Positions 1-10,544 of a stretch of 64,000 nucleotides of DNA are shown here, piece after piece. The notes below the pieces were generated by a model that saw nothing but the letters and a program-made list of their open reading frames with translations, ran no database searches and was not told where the DNA came from. Origin of the DNA: Prorocentrum cordatum. Taxonomy: Eukaryota > Sar > Dinophyceae > Prorocentrales > Prorocentraceae. Made by a program: the position numbers and the translations under genes. Every line of letters begins with the position of its first letter. The first letter of the stretch is position 1. The DNA lies in NCBI GenBank assembly GCA_963575745.1, contig CAUYUJ010013814.1, positions 238,501 to 302,500 of the forward strand. Direction: 5' to 3'.

Positions 1-780
1 TACCCACTATCCACTACTCACTACTCACTACTAACTACTCATTGCCAACAAATCACTGATCACTACCCACTACTCGCTACTCGCTACTCCCTACTCAATA
101 CTGACTACACAGTACTCAGTACTCACTACTCGCTTCTCCCATACTCGCTACTTAATACTCACTACTCACTCCCCGCTACTCACTATTCACTACTCACTAC
201 TTACTTACTACTCCCTACTCACTACGCACTACTCGCTCTTCACTGTTCACTACTCGCTACTCCCTACTCGCTAATCACTACTCACTACCCCCTGCCACTA
301 CCCACTACTCTCTATTCATCACGACTCACTACTCACTACTCACTACGCACTACGTACTACTCAGTACTTACTCACTACTCACTACTCACTACTCACTACT
401 CACTACTCACTACTCGCTACTCACTACTCACTACTCACTACTCACTACTAACTACTCATTACCCTCTACTCACTACTCACTACTCACGACGCACTACGCA
501 CTACCCACTACTCACTACTCACTAATCAATACTCGCCACTCACTACTCACTACCCACTACTCACTACCCAATACTCATTACTCCCTACTCCCTACTCTGT
601 ACTCGCTACTCGCTACTCGCTACTCACTACTCACTACTCGCCACTCACTACTCACTTATCAGTCTACTCACTACTCACTACTCACTACTCCCCACTCCCT
701 ACTCCCTACTCGCCACTCACTACCCACAATTCACTACCCAATACTCACTACTCACTACGCACTAACTCACTACTCACCCC
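1..780. repeat. Degenerate 7-bp satellite, (CACTACT)n
   Basis: Nearly the whole interval is built from a 7-bp unit, CACTACT, with frequent single-base variants (CGCTACT, CCCTACT, CAATACT). The cleanest run is about 370-450. The opposite strand reads AGTAGTG. No gene is visible. The array probably continues to the left of the window. Confidence 0.9.
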
Positions 781-1040
781 TTACCACTCCCAACTCCCAA
801 CTCCGCACTCCCCATGCGAGGGGGGGGAGAGGGGGGGGTTCGGGACCCCCCCCCTGAGTGCATTCAGGGAGATCCACTGGCGCACTTTCCGCATCATGCA
901 CATGCACAAGGCTCACAAGACAATCTACACATGCAGACACACACGCGCACACAAACACAAACTAACAACGCCAATGCCCGCCTGGCGCGCCTGCTGCATC
1001 ACGCACCCAGGACGCATGCGCCACGTCCAGACCCAGTCGT

Positions 1041-1505
1041 CCATGCACAGCAGGCGTGGCACTTTCTCGACACCATAAAGGGGGTGCGTTGGGCGTGGGC
1101 TCTGAGCGCGGCCGCTATGCGCGCTGGTCACGCGCGACATAGCAGGCGCGGCGCTTTCTCGACGCCGTGCGGGGTGCGCAGGGGGCGGTCTCTGAACGCG
1201 GCCGCTATGTGCGCCCGTCGTGTAGGGCATACCGGGGGTGGTACTTTCTCGACGCCATAGGGGGTGCGAAAGGGGTGGTGGTCTCTGAACGCGGCCGCTA
1301 TGCGCGCCGGTCGTGTAGGGCATATGCGGCGCGGCACTTTCTCGACACCATAGGGGGCGCGCAGGGGGTCGTAAGCGAGCGCGGCCGCTATGCGCGTCGG
1401 TCGCGTTGGGCATAGCAGCGGTGGCACTTTCTCGACACCGCAGGAGGGTGCGCAGGGGGCGCGGCGCCCCAGGGCCCAGCGCGCGCGGCAGCTTCTCGAG
1501 GCCAC
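1041..1505 (+). repeat. Tandem repeat, units of about 65-100 bp, five to six copies
   Basis: A block containing CTTTCTCGACRCCATAGGGG, then a G-rich stretch, then GAACGCGGCCGCTATGCGCG, recurs at about 1058, 1157, 1241, 1336, 1424 and (shortened) 1490. Copies diverge by substitutions and small indels. Frames across it on both strands are repeat translations. Each copy but the last carries a GCGGCCGC site. Confidence 0.85.
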
Positions 1506-1529
1506 AGGGGCGCGCAAGAGGGGGGGGCG

Positions 1530-1566
1530 TATCATCGTCATCATCATCACCATCATCGTCATCAAG
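1530..1566 (+). repeat. (ATC)n microsatellite
   Basis: Short imperfect ATC/GTC trinucleotide run directly after the tandem repeat block. Confidence 0.85.
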
Positions 1567-1661
1567 AATTGTAGCCACCCTGGCCCATGCAGGCTCAGAC
1601 TGCTCGATGCGTGAACGCGGACGACCGCCAGTGAATCTCCGTCAAAGGTGCGGCCCCCGTC

Positions 1662-1805
1662 ATGGCGCCCAAATGCGCCATGTCCGCGCTGCCGCCGCCG
1701 CGCGAGCAGCTCAAGAAATCAATGCTAGAGATGGGCGCCGAGGTGGACCTGGATGGTTTGCGCGGATATGTTGTCAGGCATGGGGCGCCTACCACGAACG
1801 CCTGA
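1662..1805 (+). CDS. Candidate small coding segment, 47 codons, unknown function
   Basis: ATG at 1662 opens a 47-codon frame ending at TGA 1803-1805, directly followed by part of a second TGA. Its composition is protein-like and unlike the repeats around it: charged helical residues (REQLKKSMLEMGAEVDLDGL) then YVVRHGAP. It could be an exon or the start of a decayed gene, since nothing joins it clearly downstream. I do not recognise the family. Chance is a real alternative at this length. Confidence 0.3.
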   Translation: MAPKCAMSALPPPREQLKKSMLEMGAEVDLDGLRGYVVRHGAPTTNA

Positions 1806-3305
1806 TGAACTGGCGGTGTCGATGCGACGTGCTCTTTCACCGCGAGCGTCTCCGCCATGCTGCGCGCAAATCAGAAAAGGCCAAGCCCCCCCTCCGCCCT
1901 AGCGCCGGGGAGGCTTGTAGCGGAAAGCAGCGTCGGGAAGGAGAATGAGTGGATGTGGCAGCGGTGGACCTCGACGCTACTACGCTTCTATTTTGCCCCC
2001 CATCACCCCCCCCCGCAGTTCGCCCGCCCGCGCGGCGGGCGGGCGCGCGCGAAGACGCGCGCGGGCCTCCTCTGGAGACGCGCGTGATCCGCGGATAGGA
2101 CCACCGCGGGGCCCCCGCCCCAGAAGGGGCCTCCTCAAGCGCCAAAGTGGCCGACCTCCCCCGGAGGCGGCGACGAGACACGGACGGGCGCGTCGCGGGA
2201 TCTCGCCCCGAAAGTCACCGCGGGAGGACGGCGAGGGCCGGGGCTCGGCCGCCCGCGGGATATTCGCCCCGCGCGGCCCTCCACCGGAGGATAGAAGCTT
2301 TCGGCGGGGACTCCATCCCGAGACGCCCTCCACAAAGGGATGGGGCTGATAGGAGGCAACGCGCGCGACGTCGAGCGCGCCGCTCGCGTCTGATCGGGGA
2401 GACGCCACCCCCTCCCCGTGCCGCCGGCCGCCGACGCTGGCGGCGCCGCTCGCCCCGGGCCGCCTCCGCGCCCGACCTTCGGGGTGCCATCAGCAAGGGA
2501 ACGAAGGCACGTATTGCTCCAGTGGCCCGCCTGGAAGCGCAGGCGGCGCACGCTGCGCCCCGGCAGCTCCGACGGGGGTGCTCCCCGGGGCGAACTGGCC
2601 CGCTGCGGCGCGGAGGCGAACTGGCCCTCTGCTCGCCTTCTTGGGCCTCTCGCTGACCGGGCCGCCTCGCTTGCCCTTGCCCGTGGACCCCTTGCCCATG
2701 TAGTTAGTGCCCCGCTTGCTCTTCGTGCCCGGGGCCCGGGGCCGCGGCGGCGCAGCCCGCCCCCGAACTCCCCCCGCCCGCGGCGGCCGTGTCGAAGGCC
2801 AGCCTGTGGCGGGTTGGTACCTCGCGCCGCGTCGGGGCAGCTTCTCCTTCTTCGATCCTCCGCGTCATCACTGCCGCCCTCCGACGAGGCCGACACCTCG
2901 CCGCTGCTCGGCCCAATCCGGTGGCGATGCGCGAGCGCCTCCGGCGCTCGCGCCCGCCTCCTCCTGACGGGCCTGCCCTTTCCTCGGCTGCTCTGCGCGG
3001 TCGGGGCGGCAGGCGGCCTGCCGGCCGAGGGCCGGCATCCAGTGGGCCGTACCCTGAGGTTGGTTGTGGCCTTTTTTTGTCCTTCGCTATTTAATGGCCT
3101 TTTAGATAGGCCGTGGGTATATGTTCTTTTTAGAAAGGCCGGTGGTCTGTTTATGTTGGCTGAGCGTGCGGTTTGGCCCTGCTGCGCCCGCCGACATTAT
3201 CGCCTTTTGATTTTCGTTGGCAAAGCATGATGTTATCCGTTCATGGTTGTCCTCGCGCGCGCGTCGTTGGCCTGTGGATGCGTCGCCAAGTTTCGCGGCC
3301 CGCGC
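1806..3305. other. GC-rich interval without a convincing gene
   Basis: Very GC-rich to about 3060, then a less GC-rich stretch with T-runs near 3070-3140. Apart from the basic minus-strand segment at 2490-2916 I see no supported feature; long frames here on both strands mirror one another. Confidence 0.5.
2490..2916 (-). pseudogene. Candidate decayed basic protein segment
   Basis: On the minus strand a frame from 2916 carries MTRRIEEGEAAPTRREVP and then an Ala/Gly-rich stretch. After an apparent frameshift near 2735 a second frame continues with a Lys/Gly-rich segment (TKSKRGTNYMGKGSTGKGKR) and SERPKKASRGPVR down to about 2600. The basic GK-rich part looks like coding sequence rather than GC-rich noise. 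No domain is recognised. Overlapping plus-strand frames are long only because stops are rare at this GC content. Confidence 0.25.
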
Positions 3306-3309
3306 CCTC

Positions 3310-3836
<527 letters not shown>

Positions 3837-3839
3837 AGG

Positions 3840-4092
3840 AGAATCGAAAGGCCTGGGCCGTCCGTGTTGGAGCCGTCCTGGAGCCGTCCTGGGCCGTCCG
3901 TGCTGGGGCCGTCTTGGAGCTGCCCCGGGGCCGTCCTGGGCCCTGCCGTCTTCGAGCCGTGCCATCTCGGGCCATCTCGGGGCCTCCTCCTCCTCCTCCT
4001 CCTCCTCCTCCTCCTCCTCCTCCTCCGGGCCATCCTGGAGCCGCATTGCCGTCTTGGAGCTGTCCTGGGCCGCGTCTGGGCGCCGCCCTGAA
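3840..4092 (-). repeat. Family 3 repeat units, reverse orientation, with (TCC)n inside
   Basis: Repeats of GGGCCGTCCTGGAGCCGTC type are the reverse complement of the family 3 units seen at 5930-6450, 27410-27905 and 63470-64000. A clean (TCC)n tract lies at 3983-4026 and splits the array. Confidence 0.65.
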
Positions 4093-4172
4093 TCTGCGTC
4101 GCCGCCGCAGCGACGTTGGCTCGCTTTCAGGCTGCCTGGCCCCCGAGGGCCCGCCCTGGCCAGTTCCGTTCG

Positions 4173-4775
4173 GCATGGAACTCGTGGCGCGGTCGGCGGC
4201 GTTCCCCGCGGGCGAACCCGCGACCAAACGGCTGCGCGGGCCCTCGGGGGCCAGCACTGCGGTCCCGACGCTGGTGGAGGAGCCCGTGGGAAATGAGGGG
4301 CGCCCCCGCCCACCCCCCCTCCCCTCCCAACGTTTTCAGCCAAAAGCCCCGGGCCAAAAATGCGGGGGGGATGGGGGAGGGGCAGGAGGCGAGCGCGGCC
4401 CGCGCCCCCAAGGAGGCGCAGCTCGTGGACCTGGCCACGCCGCCTGCTGAGCCTCAGCAGGAGGCCCGCAGGGGGGCAGGAGGAGGAGGAGGACGACGAA
4501 GAGGAGAGAAGGTGGGGGAGGGGGTGAGGAGGGGGAGGTGGCGAGGAGGAAGATGAGGAGGAAGATGAGGGAGACGAGGAGGAAGGAGGAGGAGGATGAG
4601 GAGGAGGGGGGCAAGGCTGGGGAGGGGCTTCCGACAGGCCGACACCCAGCTCGAGCTGGAGCTGCAGGAGCTGGAGCTGCTGCACGACACGGAGGTGGAC
4701 GAACACAAGCAGCAGCTGCACGACACGGAGGTGGACGAACACAAGCAGCAGCAGCAGCAGAAGAACGAGGACTGC
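4173..4775 (+). pseudogene. Candidate coding fragments with Glu/Leu-rich coiled region
   Basis: Three protein-like patches lie on the plus strand in different frames: MELVARSAAFPAGEPATKRL and onward from 4173; AQLVDLATPPAEPQQEARR near 4420-4470; and QLELELQELELLHDTEVDEH near 4645-4775, where a 36-bp unit ending in GACGAACACAAGCAGCAG is present twice. The last patch would form a short coiled coil. They may be exons or decayed parts of one gene. Purine-rich repeats between them prevent a confident model. No family is recognised. Confidence 0.3.
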
Positions 4776-5360
4776 TGCCGCCCCGCGGGGCGGGGGGGGA
4801 GGAAGATGGGGGAGGAGGACGGAGAGGGGAAGGGGGAGGAAGGGGAGGTGGAGGAGGAAGGAGGAGGAGGAAGGAGGAGGAGGAAGGAGGGAGGACGAGG
4901 AGTTGGCGATGATGAGTTTGGGATCCTCCTCCTCCGCCTCCTCCTCCCCCTCCTCCTCGGTGATCTTCCCCCCCCCCTCCTCCCCCCCCCTCCTCCTCCC
5001 CCTCCTCCTCTCCCCTCCCTCTCTCCTTGATCCTCGTGGTCTTCTCCTTTCAGGATCCTCCATGTCAGGGATGTTGATGGTGACGGTGATGGCGGTGATG
5101 ATGACGGCCATGACGATGATGATGACGATGACGATGACGACAACGATGACGACAACGATGACGATGACTACGATGATGATGGCAGAAGGCAGGGGGGGGA
5201 GGACACGGAGTAGGAGGAGGAGGAGGAGGAGGAGGAGGAGGAGGAGGAGGACAGGAGGGAGGAGGAGAAGGTGCAGGAAGAGAGGAAGGAGGAAGAAGAG
5301 GAGCAGGAGGAGCAGGAGGAAAGGAGAGAAGAGGCGATCAGAGACGCGGGGAAAAGGATG
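4480..5360 (+). repeat. Purine-rich GGA/GAG tracts with CCT and GAT/GAC blocks
   Basis: GGA/GAG-rich sequence at 4480-4620 and 4800-4900, a CCTCCTCC block at 4925-5030, GATGAC-type trinucleotides at 5065-5190, then AGG/AAG at 5205-5350. The adjacent GGA and CCT blocks are complementary and could pair. No gene is supported within it besides the candidate fragments noted at 4173-4775. Confidence 0.85.
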
Positions 5361-5489
5361 AGGGTGACGAGGGAGGTTGAGGGCCACGATGGCTAAGAAG
5401 ACTGCGAGAGACGGAGAGGGCGAGGAGAATGCGAGCAGCGAAGATAACGAGGGAATAAGGAAGAGGATCCAGGAGAGGCTGAGGATGCT

Positions 5490-5717
5490 CGCCAGCATCA
5501 GCATCATCACCACCATCATCATCATCATCATCACAATCACCATCACCATCACCATCAGCATCATCATCGTCATCAGCACTAGCAGCATCACCATCATCAC
5601 CATCATCACCGTCATCATCACCATCACCATCACCATCACCATCACCATCACAATCACCATCACCATCATCACCATCACCATCACCATCACCATCACCATC
5701 ACCATCATCAGCATCAG

Positions 5718-5785
<68 letters not shown>

Positions 5786-5790
5786 CCATC
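5490..5790 (+). repeat. (ATC/ACC)n microsatellite
   Basis: About 300 bp of ATC and ACC triplets, cleanest at 5715-5785. Its minus-strand Met/Val frame is part of a 933-codon artefact. It abuts a family 1 unit through CACCATCGTCGCCAGCA, and the same junction sequence recurs at 6734. Confidence 0.95.
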
Positions 5791-5880
5791 GTCGCCAGCA
5801 ACTTGGCACGCCCATCACGCGTTCGAGGCCCCGCAGGGAGCTCCACCGAAGGCCCCCAGTGGCTGCGTTCGCGTGCCCCT
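5791..5880 (+). repeat. Family 1 repeat, single unit
   Basis: One unit: CTTGGCACGCCC, then a GCGTTCGAGGCCCCGCAGGG block, then CCACCGAAGGCCCCCAGTGG and CTGCGTTCGCGTGC. It matches the first unit of the array at 6736-7460 with few changes. Confidence 0.85.
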
Positions 5881-5929
5881 CCCCCTGCCTCATCCCTGGG
5901 CATGGTTGGGGGGGAGGGGGTCGCGAGGC

Positions 5930-6450
5930 GTCAGGGCGTCCAAAACGGCCTCGGCGAGAAAGCCAAAATCATTGGTGTTACTCTGGTTTTGGCGTTGCTC
6001 TTGGGGGCGGGGGGGGGCTAATTGCGACCCCCCCCTTTGGCTTGATCGATCTCCCTCAAGATGGCCCCAAGAAGCGACCAGGAGGCCCTGCGAGGTCCCA
6101 AGATGGTCCCGAGGTGGCCCGAAGAGGTCCCCACGGGGCACCCAGGAGGCGCCCGAAAGAATCGCAGACGGCCCCACGAGGCCCCCCCCTCCCCCCCCCC
6201 CCCCCCCCGAGGCACCCAAGACCCCGAAGAGCCCGCTCGGGAGGCCCCAAGACGGTCCCGAGATGGCCCCAAGAGGCGCCCAAGAGGCCCCCTGGAGGCC
6301 CACGGAGCGGCCCCACGAAGCCCCCCCCGAGGTACCCAAGAGCCCGAAGAGCAACCAAGGATCGCGAATAGACACCCAAGACGCCCCAAGAGGCCGCCGA
6401 AAATCGCCCAAGAGATACCCTAAGAGGCCCCGAGGGGCATCCAAGAGACC
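5930..6450 (+). repeat. Family 3 repeat array with leader
   Basis: A leader (GGCCTCGGCGAGAAAGCC, then ATTGGTGTTACT, then TTTGGCTTGATCGATCTC) is followed by many degenerate units of the form CCCAAGATGGTCCCGAGG. The same leader order precedes the family 3 arrays at 63472, 63700 and 63957. Frames that read GPRRRPKES-type peptides are translations of this array. Confidence 0.85.
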
Positions 6451-6454
6451 TCTG

Positions 6455-6735
6455 GCCCCTGTGTTTGCCGCCCTCCTCCTCATGTTCCCCCCCCCTCCTA
6501 CTCCTTCTCTTCCCCCTCCTCCTCCTCCGCCCCCTCCTCATCCTATTCGTCCCCGTTCCTCCCACTTCTTCATCCGTCTATCCATCCATCCACCTCATCC
6601 TTCTCCTCCTCACTCCTTTGCGCGGTTCGGCCGCCCCCCTCTTTGCTGCAGCACTTCCCTGATCGCCTCAGCTCGCTCGCACATCGTTTCTGGATGGGGC
6701 GGTGGGGGTGCGCGAAACGTTTCAGAATTATCATC
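6455..6735 (+). repeat. Pyrimidine-rich CCT/TCC sequence
   Basis: C/T-rich and imperfect, with no regular period and no gene seen. It links the family 3 array to the following family 1 array. Confidence 0.6.
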
Positions 6736-7460
6736 ACCATCGTCGCCAGCAGCTTGGCACGCCCAACGCGCGTTCGCGGCCCCGCAGGGGGCTCCACCGA
6801 AGGCCCCCAATGGCTGCGTTCGCATGCGTGTCCACACATATTTTGGCACACCCCTCACACGTTCCGTGGCCTCATGGGGGGGGCCATCGAAGGCCCCAGC
6901 GGCTGCGTTCGCGTGCGGTTCCACCCACCAATTTCGGCACGCCCCTCACATGCCGCGTGGCCCCGCATGGGTGCTCAGCCGAAGGCCCAATCGGCTGCGT
7001 TCGCATGCGGTGTCGCCCTTATTTCGGCGAAGCCTTCACACGACGCGTGACCCCAAGGGGGGGGGGGGGGGGCTCTGCCGAAGCCCGCTGCGGCTGCGTT
7101 CGCATGCGGTCCCATGCCCACTTCGGCGCACTCCTCACACTTTTTGCTGGCCCATAAGGGGCTCCACCGAAGGCCTCCATTGGCTGCGTTCGCATGCGGT
7201 TCCACATCCATGTTTGGCGCTTCCCCCTGCGCGGTTCGTGGCCCCATATGTAGCTCAGCCGAAGGCCCCAATGGCTGCGTTCGCACGCGGTTCCACCCTT
7301 ATTTCGGCGCGCCCCGACGGCCCCAGCGGCTGCGTTCCTGTGCGCTTCCTTCGCCAATTCGGCACACCGCTCACGCGCCTCGCGGCCCCATGGGGGGCCC
7401 CACCGAAGGCCCTGGCGGCGGCGTTCGCGCGCGCCCAGGGGGGCCCGCCGAAAGAATTCA
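6736..7460 (+). repeat. Family 1 repeat array, about eight units
   Basis: Units of about 85-95 bp recur with conserved pieces: CTGCGTTCGCATGCGGTTCC, then TTTCGGCACACCCCTCACAC, then CGTGGCCCCATAGGG, then CTCCACCGAAGGCCCC. Units diverge by roughly 10-25% and some are truncated. A G-run of about 14 occurs near 7060. Any polypeptide over this region is a repeat translation. Confidence 0.9.
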
Positions 7461-7569
7461 ACAATGCTGAGTTGTTTGTAAGCTTTTTGTGCTCGAGCCT
7501 TTTCGGGGCTGAGCCCGCAAGTTCACGGGCATCTGGTTCCGCCCATTCGCGCCGCGCAGAGTCCAGGAG

Positions 7570-8600
7570 ATGGCGGAGACGCCGACGGCGGCGGAGGAGC
7601 GCGACGATGAGAACGAGGACAGCGTCAGCAGGGGGTGCGCCTGCTCGGACGCGGAGCTGATGAACGAAGTGTTCCTCCCTTTCTTCACGAAGCCCGACTG
7701 GCTGCAGCGCAGGAGCGACCTTGCGAAACACCCGTCCAAGGCAGACCAGACCATGATCAAGCCCCTGGTCCCGCTCGGCGTCACCATCCGCGACGAGGTC
7801 GCCCCGAATTTTTCGCCGGGGAAGAAGGCCACGAAGCATGCGGTGACATCGATCGTCAAAACACTCGGGTGGGATTTTCCAGGCACTTCGCTGCGCACTT
7901 ACGCGGAGGAGCAGTCGACGAAGTTGAGGTCGTTCGCAAAGCATTGTGGTTCATTGCGGTAACGCCGCACGTTTCCGAAGTGGTTCAAAGAGATGCTCGT
8001 CGAGCACGGGTGCGACTTCGAGAGCCGCGCGGCAGCGGCAGATGACCCCGAGTGGTTCAGCTATAAGTTCAGCGAGTACAAGGGGTGCGCAGTGCGGGTT
8101 GCTCGGGGCACAGAGGCCGAGATGCCTCCAGAGATCGTGGACGGCCCCGCCGACGGCTGGTACACGGCGAAGTGGACCGACGGATCGACGTGGAAGTACC
8201 CCGAGCACATGCGCGCGAAGGACGACGGCAACAAGAAAGGCAACAACAAGACCTCGCCAGCCAAGTTGCCCCGAGTGGAGCTGGAGGACAGCACTATTTG
8301 GACGCGCATGGCGAAGGACAGGAGCGCCCACGGCCTCGCGCAGGCGATGCGCACGTGGAAGTCGGGCGAGAAGGAGCAGCAGACACAGGTGAATTCGGGC
8401 CTTTTCGCTACTGAGGAGGAGGCGATCGAGCAGATGAAGATCGCCGTGGTGGACAAGTTCGCGACGAAGGAGATCACCGCCAAGGGGGGGGGGGGCCAAC
8501 GCGAACAAGCTCGAGCTCGTGAAGAAGTGGAGGCTGGCGATGCAGCGCCGCACGGCCGAGAGCGAGGCCAGGCAGGGAGGCTCAGGCGAAGCGGTGCAAA
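7570..8600 (+). pseudogene. Protein-like gene segment, one in-frame stop and one frameshift, unknown function
   Basis: ATG 7570 opens a 130-codon frame with ordinary protein composition (acidic start, then ELMNEVFLPFFTKPDWLQRR). It ends at TAA 7960-7962, but the same frame continues directly (RRTFPKWFKEMLVEHGCDFE) to about 8480 and includes DGWYTAKWTDGSTWKYPEHM, which resembles a small beta-barrel (Tudor/chromo-like) core. At a run of 12 G (8484-8495) the protein-like frame shifts by one and continues as NANKLELVKKWRLAMQRRTA to about 8590. Either the copy is decayed, or the stop and the G-run are assembly or sequencing errors. I do not recognise the family. Confidence 0.5.
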
Positions 8601-8739
8601 CTTGGTCGAATGGCAGATGGATGAGGAAGGAGGGGGGGAGAAGTTTTTTCCCCTGGGAGTCTTTGTTTCCAAATCGGCCTGGAAACAAAAAACGAGGACG
8701 GGGGGATGAACGACGCAAAAACTATAGCACCCACGCCCA

Positions 8740-8815
8740 CACCCACACCAACACCCCCACACCCACGCCCACACCCACCCCCACCCCCACCCCCGCCCCC
8801 GCCCCCACCCCCTGG
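8740..8815 (+). repeat. (CCCACA)n-type microsatellite
   Basis: Imperfect CCCACA/CCCCCA run between two protein-like blocks; possibly intronic. Confidence 0.9.
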
Positions 8816-8830
8816 CACCAACTTTGCACC

Positions 8831-9254
8831 GATGACGCCTCGAGACGGGGCATTTGCGCCAGCGGAGCCAGACATCGGCAACGGCGACGGCGAGGACGAG
8901 GAGGATGACCTCTCGAAGCCGGCAGCCTCCACAGCCGCGGCCCCAGGCGGCAAACGCTCGCTGGCGGGTGGCGACGAGGAGCAGCTCGAGAAGAAGAAGA
9001 AGAAGGCGGTGCCGAAGCCGACGGTCAAAAGGGCGGCCGCGGCGAAAGCAGCCGATCTCCAGAAGGCAGCCGACGGAGACGAGGTGGCTGCAAAGCCGTC
9101 CACGCCCAAGGCCCAGGTGATGGTCGACTTGGACAACAGGATCAAGTCGGGGGAGAAGCAGGCGAGGTTCCGCGATGTGGAGGCGCCCCCCCTCATGACC
9201 GAGCTGGAGAAGGCGCAGCAGCGCGCCATCGAGCTCAGCGACGAGGAGGACTAG
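8831..9254 (+). CDS. Candidate 3' exon, acidic and Lys/Ala-rich, unknown function
   Basis: A frame open from 8706 becomes protein-like at about 8831 and ends at TAG 9252-9254. It has an acidic patch (NGDGEDEEDDLSKPA), a basic stretch (EEQLEKKKKKAVPKP), an alanine-rich helix (KRAAAAKAADLQKAAD) and a charged tail ending SDEED. The composition suggests a nuclear or chromatin-associated, mostly disordered tail; that is inference only. It probably belongs with the upstream segment 7570-8600, with an intron holding the CCCACA repeat. Confidence 0.45.
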
Positions 9255-9750
9255 CCCGTGGATGGCGACGACGAGCGCGACGCCGTCTCGCCCGTGGAGG
9301 GCGACCGCAGGCCGACGCCCCGCGGAGGGCGGACGGGCCGACGCCGCCCCGCGGCGCGGCAAGTTGAACGCAGAGCCTCGAGTCACGACAGGGGGATTCG
9401 AGAGAGTGCGACCTATCTCTGGATCTTCGTCGTATCTCATCCCTCCTCCAAGTCCTCCTCATCCTCGTCCTCATCCCTCCTCCAAGTCATCCTCATCCTC
9501 ATCCTCATCTCTCCTCCAAGTCCTCATCCTCCCCCGCCCCCTCCTCCTCTCTGCCGCGCTACCGTCTCGTCCCAAATCTCACCCCGAACTCATCCCGAAT
9601 ATCATCCTCTCTTCCCATGCCTCATCTCTCGTCGCTCCTCCACCGACTCAGCGCCGCTCCAACCTCGTCATCTTCGTTGCCCTCGCCCTTATGATCGCGT
9701 TCTTCTTGCTGCCTGGGGCCGAGCATTCAGCGACGTCCGCCCCCAGCGCA
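9255..9750 (+). other. No gene seen; includes a TCCTCATCC minisatellite
   Basis: At 9435-9540 a CCTCCTCCAAGTCCTCATCC-type unit recurs about four times. The rest is C-rich with no supported feature. Confidence 0.6.
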
Positions 9751-9851
9751 GCGCCCAATGCTCAGCGGCCCCCGTCTCCACCCAGTCCAGTACTCAGCGG
9801 CTTCTCGCTGAGTACTGGGTGTCGCGCGGCTTCCCGCTGAGCACTGGGCGC
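9751..9851. repeat. Nested inverted repeat (101-bp hairpin)
   Basis: Outer arms 9751-9768 and 9834-9851 pair over 18 bp with one mismatch. Inside them 9787-9799 (CCAGTACTCAGCG) and 9806-9818 (CGCTGAGTACTGG) form a perfect 13-bp stem with a 6-base loop. The inner and outer arms share the CTCAGCG/CGCTGAG core. The structure could be a small hairpin insertion; no clear target duplication is seen. Confidence 0.8.
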
Positions 9852-10275
9852 TGTGTTGGAGTTCTATTCAAATTCGAACACCGCCCCCTTCATCGGTCTC
9901 TCGAATGCCCCCGCGCCGCTCCGCCAGGACAAGCACGACTCCACGGATCTCGACCAGGCGATGAAGTACCCCAATGGCAACCAGCCCGAGATCTGAGAGA
10001 GCGAGCCCCAGACGCTCATGAGGGATAGCTGCCCGACTGGCATGGCCCCGACGGAGGAGCGAGGGGGCGAGCCTGTGTCCGTCGTCGCGATCGTTTTCTT
10101 CTTACCCCTCCCCCTCCAGCCTCCCGCCTCAGCTGCACTTCGCCTGGTCGCCCTCCCTCCGCCCTCGATCGTTGGTCAAAGCGAGATATTTCCAACCGTC
10201 GTGTGGCGTTGGGTCCCCGTTTTGAAAAAGACAGCGCCCCGCTTTCCCCCCCCTACCACTCCCCCTTTCTCCCTC
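9852..10275. other. No gene seen
   Basis: Mixed sequence with short frames only and no repeat of note. Confidence 0.5.
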
Positions 10276-10535
10276 CCCCCATCGCCATCATCATCATCAT
10301 CGCCATCATCAGCATCAGCGTCACCACAACCACCATCATCATCATCATCGTCATCATTTTTATCACCACCAACTCATCAACATGAACATCGCCAGCAACA
10401 TCATCATCATCATCACCATCATCGCCATCATCATAACTTCATCATCAACATCAACATCAGAATCAAACCCGCCACCGCCATCGCAATCACCATCGTCATC
10501 ACCATTGGGGCAATCATCATCACCATCATCGTGAC
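10276..10535 (+). repeat. (ATC)n microsatellite
   Basis: Imperfect ATC/ACC/GTC triplets leading directly into the family 1 array, as at 5490-5790. Confidence 0.9.
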
Positions 10536-10544
10536 CATTCCCCG

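Noticed and set aside
1-780. Telomeric array, because the unit is 7 bp like TTTAGGG
   Set aside because: The unit is CACTACT (AGTAGTG on the other strand), not a permutation of TTTAGGG, and it is degenerate. It is a satellite.
5873-7660. 595-codon plus-strand frame
   Set aside because: It translates the family 3 and family 1 arrays; peptides such as GCVRMR recur once per DNA unit. Only the last residues overlap the real block at 7570, and in another frame.
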